From contig CAUWAG010000020.1 in the NCBI GenBank assembly GCA_963556695.1, positions 2,046,001 through 2,110,000 of the forward strand: a DNA stretch of 64,000 nucleotides, in the 5' to 3' direction. This DNA is from Anthostomella pinea. Its lineage: Eukaryota; Ascomycota; Sordariomycetes; Xylariales; Xylariaceae. Numbering within the stretch: the first letter of the stretch is position 1; every line of letters begins with the position of its first letter. Shown here one piece after another: positions 23,345 through 33,743 of this stretch. The position numbers and the translations under genes were made by a program. The notes under the pieces are model-generated. The model did no database searches and was not told the origin of the DNA. It was given only the letters and a program-made list of their open reading frames with translations.

Positions 23345-24317
23345 ACACGACCAACAACCTCATCACAACCCCAACTCTAGAGCGAGTATGGCGATCATGA
23401 TTCACGAACGTAGTCTCAATGACTGGCGACTGTTTGCATTGGCACAATGAGAGGGCATTGGGCGATTAGGCGATTGGACGTTTCAAGCAGGCGGCATAGG
23501 ATTTGCTATAGCATTTACATCTGGTGGTCAACCAATGGCGTTGGTGGTCATGTTTTGTGGCTGTTGCACCCTACGAGGAGACACGGCATAGAAGTTCCTT
23601 TGGGGACGAACCATTCACTATAGTATATGATGTTATACATAGTTCTGTTTTGCTTAGATAACTCAATCTGGCATGAGGCATCGAGTTCAACCTGGGAATA
23701 TCGTCTCCGAGGTATATATTCCCATCCGCCATACCAGCAGAAAAGTTACCGCTGACGCACTTGACTTCCCAGGATGGCCAACCGGCTGCCAACTCAAAAG
23801 CAGGATCCGACCGCCGTTGCAGCTGCACTAGTGAACGCCAGCTACGTTTGTGACGAAATCCAGCCCCTTTAGCGCCTCGTTCAGCTCGACGCCATGTGCC
23901 CTAACCTTGAAGCCGCATTCCTTGATTGGACATTGGACCATGACACTCAGACCTAGACAAAGTCACAAAGACCACAGACCGTCAAAGACCGGCCAGACCG
24001 TGTGGCAGTCACCCGCACGCCCCTCTTTGCTGCTCTTGATATCATTACTAGCTGGCGATCCTTTGTACTAGGAGAGCTGGCGGGGAGCTACCATGGCCCG
24101 TTGCATCTGGGGTTGCGCGTCAGTCGGGCTGGGGATGACATAGTATGCGCACTAGCTGCGGGCAGGTCGTATATCAAGTATCTGGCTGTCCTTTGTGCTT
24201 CGATCGAGACCTTGTTTCTCGCCATTATATCTATCAAGCTGTCACACATTCCCCTTAATTTCCCACTGTCTCACTCACCAGACTACATCCGAGGGACGTT
24301 AATTATATAATACCAGT
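23345..24317. other. intergenic, no gene seen
   Basis: About 970 bp between two large plus-strand genes. No convincing ORF or repeat on either strand. Confidence 0.4.
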
Positions 24318-27200
24318 ATGGACCACACTCCAGGAGCCTTCCCAACCACGCCCCTAGCCCAAGACCCTTCCTCCCAGCAACACCATCAGCTCGGCGAAGT
24401 CGACCATACCCCTGGAGCATTCCCCACCACGCTCGCAGCCGAAGACGAGTCCTCCTCCTCCTCCTACAACCAGCACCGCGAGCCCAACAAGCTGCACAAG
24501 CGAGAAGACCCCCGAGGCTGGAGTCAGGAAGAGCAGCTGAAGGAACTGCCGCTACGAAACCAATCCCAGGCCCAGCACCAGCACCAGGACTCGGGCATCG
24601 GCATGGCTGACAACAACCCCCCACGCCGTACTGTCGGCATGACTGACAGTACGGGACTCGGCGCCAGCCGCAAGCCTGCTGTCATGACGGGTGCTTACAG
24701 CCGCGTCCACGGCGATGACCAGCCTAGCGGCCAGCAACACCAGCAGCAGCAGCCTAGTGAGAGCATTGGTACTAAAGTTAGCAATATGGGCTCAGCTGCT
24801 CTTGCCTCAATTACCGGCTCAGGCCAACAGCAACCCTCGCAACAGACCACCAGCGGCCAGCAACAGACGCCCGGTCAGGACAGAGGTGGCATCGGTGCCT
24901 CCGCGCTCTCCCCGCTCACCGGCTCTGGCCAACACCAATCTTCGCACCAGACCACTCCCGGCCAGCAGCAGACATCTGGTGAGGACAGAGCTGGCATTGG
25001 CGCCTCCGCGCTCTCCCCTCTGACCGGCACCAAGTCCGGCTCCAGCTCCGTGTACCCGGAAGAGCAGCCCTCGCGCCAGACAAGTTACCCCAGTCAGCAG
25101 CAGACGCCCAGCGAGAGCCGAGGTGGCATCGGCGCCGCCGCGCTCTCCCCGCTGACCGGCACCAAGTCCGGTTCCAGCTCCATGTACTCGGAACAGCAGC
25201 CCGAGTCCAGCCAGCACCAGCACCAGACCCAAGGCCTCGGTGTCGGTCAGCACGACCCCGCCATCTCGTGCGAGGATCACGAGCACGAGCACGACCTCAA
25301 CACAGTGCGCAGCGGCCTGAGCGACAAGTCAAATGTCGGGCACAGCGACCCCTACTGGGGCGACGTGCCGTACGGCACGGGCGTCTACAACGGCGTCAAG
25401 GGACACGGCAGCGACGAGGTGCCGCCTCCCACACACGAACACCATCGCAGCCCCACGGATGCCCACGAGCAGGGCCAGCATGAGGGCCAGAGGGCTATCC
25501 CGCTTGGGGGATCCTCCGGTATTTACAATAATGTAATAGGGCACGGCAGCGACGAGGCGCCTGCGGACTCTCACCATGACCCTCTGGGGCAGCTGGACGA
25601 CCAGCGGGCTGCTCCGCCCGGTCACGAATCCACTGCTGGGTCTACGCCCCTGGACCCTAACTTTATGCAGCAGCACCGCCAGCAGAACAGGGACTCGCAC
25701 CTCAAGGAAGGACTTGCGGGCGCCGGAGCGGGTGCTGGTGTCGGGTACGCGGCGCACGAGCTGGCGGACCGACATCGCGGCGACCGCGACCCGCAGGGCG
25801 AGCTCCAGCAGCAGCGCTCGAACGTAGACAACAGGTACGAGCAGCCTGAGGCGCAGAGGGAGAGCCACGTTGGCGCTGGTGGACTATACTACGGGGACGC
25901 CCTTACCGACGCCGAGAAGAAGGAGAGAGGGATCAAGACGCACGAGCACGAGCACAGGCACAAGGAGCCCAAGGAAGAGAAGGACTTCAACCTTGGGCAC
26001 CTCCAGGAGAAGGACAGATCTACCGAGGACCCCAGCAAGAGCCGCCACGAGAAGGAGGCTGGTATGGCTGCCGCGGGCGCCGCTGCCGCTTACGGCGCGC
26101 ACGAGCATGACAAGGACAACAAGCACGAGCCTACCAAGACCCACGAAGAGTCTCCGAAGGAGAAGAAGGGCGGGTTCTTGAGCTCGCTGTTCCACCGCGG
26201 CCACAAGGACGATCATCACGATGACAAGGCCACCAAGGCTACGCCTGCCCACCATGACAAGGGCGAGGGCTTCAAGGATCCGTTCGTGGCTGCTGGGTAC
26301 CACAAGCCGGGCGAGAAGTCGACGCATGACAGGTCTCCTACTTCAGCTGTTCCCGGCGAGAGGCAGCACAACCAGCACGACAACAAGCTCGGATACGCTG
26401 CTGGTGTGGCTGGACTCGGAGCCGGTGCCACTGGCGTGTATGCCGCGCACAAGCACGGCGAGAAGGATGAGGGTAGCCCTACTGATGCGAGTGGTCGCGA
26501 TCGGGAGGATCCCTACCGTGCGGCTTCGGTCGCGGCATCGGGTTCCCCGCAGACCAACAGGTCGCAGGCTCCTGGACAGCAGTACGACCATCTGGCGTCC
26601 GGCACGCCTTCGGGCGTCGACCTAGGCCACAGCAGCTCGCACTCAAATATCGGTGCCAACCGTGGGTCCACCGACTCGGCGCATGGCGGGATGTACAAGA
26701 CTCTCTCATCGGGCACGCCTTCGGGGGTCAACGTTGAGCCCAACCAACGCCACCACCACCACCACCATGAGTCCGGCAGACAGTCGTACGACCCGACTTC
26801 TTCCGCCACGAGCCCTACCGCTACTGGCGACAGATACGGCGACCACTCCGGTGCCAAGGCCGCTGCGCTCGGCGCGGCTGGTGCCGGCGCTGGTGCCGCG
26901 GGGTACCAGCAGTATGCGCAGCGTGACCAGCGCGAACCCGAACTACAACAGCGCGAGATGTCGCAGCCGGAGCAGAAGCGCTTCGCCGGCCTCGACGAGC
27001 TGGAGAAGACGCGGAGCAGCGGTAGTTTGCCCGGCGCGGGCGGTGCCGGAAGCGGACTCGCGCCCAGCGGACTGAGTGGAAACGGCTACGGCGGTGGAAG
27101 TGGAAGTGGGAGTGGTGGGTTGGGTGGCAGGGCGCCGGTGTTGCATAAGTGCAAGAATTGTGGTGAGGATAATGATATTAGCTCTTACTTCCAGAAATAA
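24318..27200 (+). CDS. Gln/Gly/His-rich repeat protein with C-terminal CxxC tail
   Basis: Single exon, 960 residues. The N-terminus carries two copies of DHTPGAFPTT (residues 2-11 and 29-38). About residues 150-290 contain four imperfect repeats of roughly 40 residues ending in GIGASALSPLTG. Two YNxVxGHGSDE units follow (near 350 and 400). Three Gly/Ala-rich, zipper-like segments (AGAGAGVGYAAHE, AAGAAAAYGAHEH, GAGATGVYAAHKHG) are spaced by highly charged Lys/Glu/His stretches, and a His run lies near residue 815. The last 20 residues have a CKNCGEDNDISSYF tail, a possible half zinc ribbon. Similar repeat proteins occur in ascomycetes, sometimes annotated as cell-surface proteins; no signal peptide is visible, so an intracellular disordered stress-type protein is equally possible. 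Function unknown; gene intact. Confidence 0.85.
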   Translation: MDHTPGAFPTTPLAQDPSSQQHHQLGEVDHTPGAFPTTLAAEDESSSSSYNQHREPNKLHKREDPRGWSQEEQLKELPLRNQSQAQHQHQDSGIGMADNNPPRRTVGMTDSTGLGASRKPAVMTGAYSRVHGDDQPSGQQHQQQQPSESIGTKVSNMGSAALASITGSGQQQPSQQTTSGQQQTPGQDRGGIGASALSPLTGSGQHQSSHQTTPGQQQTSGEDRAGIGASALSPLTGTKSGSSSVYPEEQPSRQTSYPSQQQTPSESRGGIGAAALSPLTGTKSGSSSMYSEQQPESSQHQHQTQGLGVGQHDPAISCEDHEHEHDLNTVRSGLSDKSNVGHSDPYWGDVPYGTGVYNGVKGHGSDEVPPPTHEHHRSPTDAHEQGQHEGQRAIPLGGSSGIYNNVIGHGSDEAPADSHHDPLGQLDDQRAAPPGHESTAGSTPLDPNFMQQHRQQNRDSHLKEGLAGAGAGAGVGYAAHELADRHRGDRDPQGELQQQRSNVDNRYEQPEAQRESHVGAGGLYYGDALTDAEKKERGIKTHEHEHRHKEPKEEKDFNLGHLQEKDRSTEDPSKSRHEKEAGMAAAGAAAAYGAHEHDKDNKHEPTKTHEESPKEKKGGFLSSLFHRGHKDDHHDDKATKATPAHHDKGEGFKDPFVAAGYHKPGEKSTHDRSPTSAVPGERQHNQHDNKLGYAAGVAGLGAGATGVYAAHKHGEKDEGSPTDASGRDREDPYRAASVAASGSPQTNRSQAPGQQYDHLASGTPSGVDLGHSSSHSNIGANRGSTDSAHGGMYKTLSSGTPSGVNVEPNQRHHHHHHESGRQSYDPTSSATSPTATGDRYGDHSGAKAAALGAAGAGAGAAGYQQYAQRDQREPELQQREMSQPEQKRFAGLDELEKTRSSGSLPGAGGAGSGLAPSGLSGNGYGGGSGSGSGGLGGRAPVLHKCKNCGEDNDISSYFQK

Positions 27201-27437
27201 GTGTGTGATTGGTGGTGGAGGGGTTGTATGAGATGTGTCGGGGGTTCTGTATTGAGATGAGGGAGGACATGGGGTATGCGATGTATATTATGAGCATGAT
27301 TGGGTTGTGTCGGTACGGTAACATGTAATATCTTATGTCCATATGGAGTAGCTTGACACGTATCATTCTTACCAACATGCTGTCTGCGTATCCAGATCTT
27401 TCGTCAGCTTTGATATTGCTACGTCACCTTGTCACCG
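27201..27437. other. intergenic
   Basis: Short spacer with no recognised feature. Confidence 0.4.
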
Positions 27438-27760
27438 ATGGCCAACACGCGAAAGTCTGTTTTGATAACCGGCTGCTGCGCTGCCGGCATCGGTGCAGCA
27501 TTGGCTGAGGTGTTTCACGAAATCCCTCGAATATCCCCCAGACTCTCTCCAATGCGGCGAACGTCACGATACTCGCACTCGACGTGCTGTCTTCGGAGTC
27601 GTTTGCCGGCGCGATCGAGAACGTCCGCAGAGAAACCGATGGCAGCAAACCGATGGCGGGCTCGATGTCCTTCTGAACAACAGCAGTACGGCTTCCATTC
27701 TTTGGCAGCCATCTGCCAATGTGTGGCAGGGGTTATCAGTTGCTTACCAAAGAAGGAGAC
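27438..27760 (+). pseudogene. SDR fragment, Ayr1-like (1-acyl-DHAP reductase family)
   Basis: It starts MANTRKSVLITGCCAAGIGAA, a Rossmann start close to the KSVLITGCSxGGIG of Ayr1-type reductases. After VFHE the expected segment of about 9 residues is missing, then a second frame continues NPSNIPQTLSNAANVTILAL and ESFAGAIENVRRETDG. A 14-bp tandem duplication (AAACCGATGGCAGC) then shifts frame; beyond it a third frame reads GGLDVLLNNS, the family's NNA/S motif. No catalytic YxxxK follows before homology is lost. It is a truncated, non-functional gene with small indels rather than mainly C-to-T changes. Confidence 0.7.
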
Positions 27761-29377
27761 GGGCAACAGTTGCAAAACGGATGCAAGGAAACGAACGAAT
27801 TGGTCTAGTTACTGTGTATGAGTAAAGGTTGCCACGGACTTCGATATGACGTGGTGATCTGATCAACGTGAATGGCCTGCGCAAGTGGCTGGGTGCTCAA
27901 CTGGTCACTTCCGGCGCGCCGTGTGATATCGTAGTCACGCCGTTCTCAGCGTGCGTCTTATGTACATAGGCCGACGCGGGGGCTATGCTTTTTGTTGTCT
28001 GTTAGGGTACTGGGGTTTGGCTCCTCCCTTGCGGTCGAAAGAGCTGAATAATATAATCAAAATAAATCGGCTTCTAGCAGGGCTCCGGGATGGTGATAGG
28101 TCACCAGGTTGCTTGTGTCTGTATGTTCTGGTTCTCTGTAGGGTGTTCTGGGTGTCTGCTTGCTTCGAAAAAGGTGCCGGAGGACTTTTGGCTCGGGAGG
28201 AAGGTGTGGGGATGTCTATCTATGTCAATATCGGTACATCGGCGTCGGCATCTTCAGCGGGATCTACGCAGTCTATATATAACTACCTAGTTTAAATCCT
28301 GTGTCAGGATTAAAAGTTCCACGGTTCCTTCGAAGTGTTCTATCGCCGCATCCCTTGCGTCACCATGCGGCGTGATAATGACATCAAAAGTGACTACTAC
28401 CATAACTTGCCAGTAGATACAACCTTGGGCGGTCACCCTGCATCATATCAGCTTGTTGCAAAAATAAGACATAGTAGTCATCGATATGCACAGATAATAA
28501 TGCCGCAGGGTTCAAGCCGGAAAGCGGCTGCGTGGTCGTGGTAACAATAACCTTCAATCACGGCTTGGTAATCTAACTACTGCAGGGACTCATCCGACCA
28601 CCGTTCGTAACACGATTGTTATCAATGCACATATACTTTCGGTCCAGACTGACGCCATCCGACATCTGGAACGTGCTGTGCGGATGGCCTTACGATGTCG
28701 CGATGGGTCGCTCTACGTAGAAGAAGGACAAATGATCTTCTTCACAAAGAACTCGTCTGCCAACCAGGAGTCTAGAAACCCAAAAGGAAGTTGCCACAGA
28801 AGGACGCCCCCATGCATGCGGAATCTCCTCATCCTTCGGACGTGCCGCATCACATGTCGATCGGCTCTATTCCCTCTTCCTACCTACTTAGATAGCCTTT
28901 CCCGTTGCACATCATATATTCCCATGTAAGAACGATCGGAATACGCGGGAACCCACACCTCCTGCTAGAACTTTAGCTTGGCACATGTCCACATTTCTAT
29001 CATGACATGTAATCCTGAACTATACATACACATAACACTTTAGTTGCTAAGCATAACAGCCTCAAGACCAGACCGTGGCGACTATCCACACCTGACCCCA
29101 GGGCGGTGGTTGCGTCAGGAAGCGGGAAGCCATTTTACTACCCTGTTTGACCACCGAAATAGACACCGGACCGGGATCTTGGACCGATGACGCTATCTAG
29201 AACAGGACACGTTGAGCATTATAAAGGTAGACGATAGCTCAGCAGAAATATCGATTGGCCTATAGAGCAACACACCCACACCCATATCCAGTACATCCTG
29301 ATACCGCCCAACGAACTATATACGCCCATATCCCCTCCCCAAAAGCCGCTACACGCAGCCAAACCACCTACTCCAAC
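27761..29377. other. intergenic, no gene seen
   Basis: No protein-like ORF, tRNA or repeat recognised over 1.6 kb. The SDR relic may have continued here, but nothing alignable by eye remains. Confidence 0.4.
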
Positions 29378-29599
29378 ATGAAGCTCCAATCGTTCCTCGC
29401 GGCCGCAGCTCTGCTTGCACCCTTCGCCCTCGCCGCGCCCCAGCCGGCCACCGGTGACGGTCTTCAAGACCGCAGCTTCTTTCACCACTCCGACGATGAG
29501 GTGAACGGCAAATCGCTCGACGAATGCCTAGTCATATGCGGCGGAAACTCAAGATGCCTTCAGGATTGCCAGGACGATTCTATGTTTAAAGATCCGTAA
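29378..29599 (+). CDS. small secreted cysteine-containing protein
   Basis: 73 residues from ATG 29378; the start is chosen because residues 1-20 (MKLQSFLAAAALLAPFALAA) form a clear signal peptide with an AxA-type cleavage site. The mature protein is about 53 residues and acidic, with four cysteines in the C-terminal half (ECLVICGGNSRCLQDC), enough for two disulfide bonds, and a possible KR-less propeptide before LQDRSF. No family recognised. Isolated in a long gene-poor stretch, as is usual for secreted effector-like or antimicrobial-like peptides; that role is speculative. A TATA-like TATATACG lies about 60 bp upstream. Confidence 0.7.
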   Translation: MKLQSFLAAAALLAPFALAAPQPATGDGLQDRSFFHHSDDEVNGKSLDECLVICGGNSRCLQDCQDDSMFKDP

Positions 29600-31482
29600 T
29601 AGACTACTCGACCACGGCTTCCCTTCCAGGCCCGGAAGCCACGTTGGATGGTACAGCCCCAAGGCGAACGCATAGACCAGAGTCGGCAGCGCTCCAAAAA
29701 CTTCAAGACATGCATCGGGCTTTGGATGGGCGGTAAATAAGATGTTAGACATGATAGGAATACTTTAGACGTAGCAGAGTGACGAGATGAATGATGAGTA
29801 AGAGTCCATTGATGAGATGTACTTTGTGCTGTATACAGCAACTTGATGGCATCCTGTCTCTATATGTACGTGCCACATCATGACACCACACTCCCTAGAG
29901 ATCAGAGTTAATCCAGTCGACACTCTCCATGTCAGACCTATCATCACCCTTATCACATCCAAGGCGCGGGATCTGCACAATGCATTGTACATATCTGAGT
30001 GGTAAGGTGAGATTCTCGTAGCACGATGTGGACTTCAGCACTTAGCCAGAACATCATGTAGGAATGGCGAATGGAACTTCCAATTCCAAGCTGCAGAGAT
30101 GGCTAAGGCGGCTAATCGAGGTTTCGCGGTCCAATTTGTATTTCCAGCTTCAACGAAAGGCTGACTGGACCAGATACTCGACACGTGTGATGTGAGGTTA
30201 GGCCTACGGGCGGCTGGTAGACATGAATGTTCAGAGGTTCAGAGGCGCTATTGTCTGTATCTTGCTCCTACCTGAAACGAAGTACATTGAGGCCGATGAG
30301 AGCTTACTAAAACGCCAGACCGTGAGCTTGACGCTTGCTTGTGTACTTCTAGATCTCAGGGACTCATGGGGGCATTGAAGTTGCAAATGATGATGGCGGG
30401 GAGAGCACGGGAGGCTGCCAAGTGGGACGGCACCTGGCAGCCTGGGTAGCAGCTTGCTAACCAGGATCCCTAGGGATGATTAAGCCACACCTAGCCACAC
30501 ACCGCCCCACCAGGCTATGATGCGACGTTGAAGGCTCAGCTGCAGAAGCCAATTCCGGCCGGCGCTGAGCTTGCCGCTCCAATGCGGACAACCAACAACT
30601 CGAACACACTGACACTGCGAGGGTTGCATCTTTGAAATCTATCTTCTCCTACATACAGCCTGTCTCGCTGCGAAATGACGTTTACCCCTTTGCATACCTC
30701 CGTGACACAGCATACGCCGTCATGCTTCGGTTCGCTGTTGGAAGATCTGAGGTCAGCGGCCACCCAACCCAATTTGGAGAGGTGGCCTTTTGGACCCTGC
30801 CTTATGAGCCTCAGCCCTTGTATGTGTGCCCTCCTAAGCTCGTTTCCCCCCTACTAAGCTTTTTTTCGGTGCCTGGAAGGCTGGAAGGGGTGCGGTTTCT
30901 TTTCTTAAGCCTGCGAGTTGCATGCTGCAATACTGTGTAGTAGCCAAGCTGCCAAGAGGGCACGAGACTCTTCGAATGCTCATGATTCGCCAATGTGCAC
31001 AGTTCGCAGTCTATCACCATCACCGTGCCGCGTATGCATTCCTCAACCCCTCAATGGGGTGCAGAGAAGTCGCTTGTTGGTGGTGTCGGTTGGTGGGATA
31101 AGGGGCCACCTGTCAGCACTATTACTCAGCCGCAACTGTACTTGCAGCCCTACAGGTACACACGGTACCCGCATACTTCCACGAAAGTGAGACACTGACA
31201 AGAATCAGTAATGTGCTGAAGCCTCGTCCGTGGTTGGTCTCTTCACACTGATCTTCAGACAATCAATCTGGGCCGACCAATCAATAAGCTGCCTTTTTGT
31301 GACTCGTGGTTCTGCCAATTTCTCACTTTCCCGAAATTATGCGGTACATCATCCTGAGACTTGCAGGCAGGCTGAGCTGGGCTGAACCCCAAGCGGCAGT
31401 GTCATGTTGTTTTTGCAGTTATTGCAGTGCCTACCGACGATCCCTACCTAGTCGAATGGCGTAGCCTTGACCAGATGTGGAG
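29600..31482. other. intergenic, no gene seen
   Basis: About 1.9 kb without convincing coding potential on either strand. No tRNA or transposon remnant noticed. Confidence 0.4.
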
Positions 31483-31547
31483 GGAATCCTTCATATGAAG
31501 ATCGTATCGCCGCCCTATCGAGATGGCGAGGAATCCTTCATATGAAG
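31483..31547 (+). promoter_or_regulatory. paired direct repeats with a 12-bp palindrome, candidate promoter element
   Basis: GGAATCCTTCATATGAAG occurs at 31483-31500 and again at 31530-31547; the next bases (ATCGTATCGCCGCCC / TCATACCGCCCCCG) are also similar. Each copy holds the perfect palindrome CTTCATATGAAG. They lie 310-380 bp upstream of the PLAC8 gene start and are the only such repeats in the region. A binding site for a dimeric regulator is inferred. Confidence 0.5.
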
Positions 31548-31586
31548 TCATACCGCCCCCGATGAATCACGAGCTGTAGGTAGTGC

Positions 31587-31640
31587 TTCCTCTTCTTCCT
31601 CCTCCTCCTCCTCCTCCTCTCACCTCTCTCCCTCTCCCGT
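31587..31640 (+). repeat. CT-rich / (CTC)n tract in the PLAC8 promoter
   Basis: A run of TCC/CTC triplets followed by TCTCTCCCTCTCCC. Pyrimidine tracts of this kind are common just upstream of transcription starts in filamentous fungi; this one is 220-270 bp before the PLAC8 start codon. Confidence 0.55.
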
Positions 31641-31860
31641 ATCATAGCCCTCCAATTGCCATTGTCTTGTAGTCCAAGCTCGACACCATCAAGAGTCGCA
31701 TTCTCGAATTACGCACGTCCCACCCTCCCATCGTGTTGGCGGATTCCGGTACTTAAGACACCCAACCACACCCGTAAGCGAAACTCGCAAACACACGTCA
31801 CAGGTGACGCCCAACAGAGAGAGAACCAACGACTCCTTCATTCCTGAAGTCCAAGTCAAA

Positions 31861-32857
31861 ATGGACACACCAGAAAAGTTCCCCTCCGGCAACCCGCCCC
31901 AGTACGCCGCCGGCCAGGGCCACTCGCAGCAATACGCACCGCAAGCACAGCAGCAGCACGCTCAATACCCAGCGCAGTCGCAACCGCAATACCATCACAT
32001 GCCCCCAGCGGCTCAGATGGCGACTCCTCAGATGACGCCGCAGCCGCAGTACCAGCAGCCGCACGCCGAGGTGCCCATGTCGGCGAGCCACCAGCACGTC
32101 CAATACCCGCACCAGCACCCGCACCCACCGCAGCCGCAGGCGCAGAACCGCGATATGGCGCTGCACAACCCGTCGGCGCACGGCCAGATGGGCGGCGAGT
32201 GGCAGGCAGACCTGTGCGACTGCTCGCCGTGCTCGTCGTGTATGCTGGCGTGGTGTCTGCCGTGTATCTGTAAGTCCCCAATTCCAGTCTACCTAGCAGC
32301 CTGCTGCAGGTGGTCAAATGCTATGAAAGCGAGGTGGAACTGGAAGAGCTGACATTTTGACGAAGTGGTCGGTAACACCTCTGAGCGCATCCGCGACCCC
32401 ACGATGCAGAGCGCCGACATGCTGAACTCGGACTGTCTGATCTACGGCGGTATCGCGTGCTTCACTGGATGCCAATGGATGTGAGTTTTGTTCCCTTTTC
32501 CCCCTTTTCTCTCGTGATGGCTTGAAGGCTTCGATTGTTGGGTCCTGCTCCTCGCAGCATGCGAAGTCCCTTGCTTCACCGCCTACCTACCGCAATCTCT
32601 CAATCCGCAGAACAGCTTCTGACAGCGCTTTCTCCCACTGCAGCTACGGAATGATGAAGCGATCCGAGATCCGCGAGCGCTACAACATCCCCGGTAGCGG
32701 GTTCAAGGACTGCTGCGTGTCGTACTGGTGCCCGTGCTGCGCTATAATCCAACAGGACAACGAGGTCCGCATCCGACAGAAGAACGCCCAGCCCACGATG
32801 CAGGGCTACCAGTCGCAGCCGGACATGCAGATGCCGCCCGTGGCGCACGCGAAATAA
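31861..32857 (+). CDS. PLAC8-family cysteine-rich protein
   Basis: Three exons, 31861-32269, 32366-32480 and 32644-32857, all with GT..AG introns and kept frame, giving 245 residues. Residues 1-115 are Gln/Pro/His-rich and probably disordered. The PLAC8 domain (about 116-225) shows the hallmark cysteine clusters: WQADLCDCSPCSSC, WCLPC, NSDCLIYG, then RERYNIPGSGFKDCCVSYWCPCCAIIQQDNEV. Plant and fungal relatives (FCR/PCR and Ama1-like proteins) are plasma-membrane proteins linked to cadmium/zinc handling or cell size; the hydrophobic Cys-rich blocks would be membrane-associated. Substrate unknown here. Start chosen at MDTPEK because the in-frame upstream Met lies in the promoter region. Gene looks intact. 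Confidence 0.88.
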
Positions 32858-33743
32858 GTCCGTTGTCGATGGTTGAATATTTGAAGCGGCATGATCAATA
32901 GGAACTGTCTTCCGGAGTTAGCGACATTTGAAGGGATGAAGCGCGTGGTTTTTATCTTGCATCGGGCAGGCACTTTGACGGGTTCGATGTGCGAGTGCAC
33001 AATAGCGATTGGCGGACGGCGGGCGTAGCTTTCAGCGAGTCGAGCGGCGACCATACGAAGACCGCAGCGCGTTCCTTATGTAGTTGTTGGGAGGAATGGG
33101 CCATCAGAAGAAGACGATGGTGCCGAATGGAATACCCAGAATGAGATGAAATTTGGAAGACTGTCGACGTCGTCAAGTTCCTTGTTTTCGTGCATCTTCA
33201 ACCTCGGTTTCGTCAGAGGGCCGCGTCACCTCCAAGTACAAAAAACAGGTGGGGAATTTGGGGATAGCCCGCACCTCCACAACAAGACAGTCTACAGATT
33301 ACACCGCCTCTGTAAACAATTCACCCAAGGTTAAAATCGGATGACAGAACTCATAAAGTTTCATATGCGCTGGGTCTTCGCTATTGAAAATGTCGGGATG
33401 CTTGTCCGATCATCAGTTCGGTGGGCGGGCACCACTCGATAGCCGTGGACCCGACCTGCCGACGGACCCGGAGAGGCCTCCCTCCGCCTGTCCCGTCTCC
33501 TCACGATAACCCCAGTTTTCGATGCCGAAAATAGCAGCAGAATCCACCACGGCGACGACAAGTCACTTCATCTCTCTCCGGCCGTGCGTGTCACAGCTTC
33601 GGTCGCGATGTGGGATTCCATGTACCATATCAGTATACCCGTAGTTGCGAACAGCCAAATCCTCTTCACACCTACACCTTGTAACAACTGACAAACAACA
33701 GCAAAGCGACTACTGGCTACCTACCTAGATAGATATCAAAGCC
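32858..33743. other. intergenic, no gene seen
   Basis: Spacer and promoter of the next gene. No repeat or ORF supported. Confidence 0.4.

Noticed and set aside
24318..26857. Several antisense and alternative-frame ORFs in the repeat-protein gene
   Set aside because: Low-complexity, repeat-derived shadows of the 960-residue frame.
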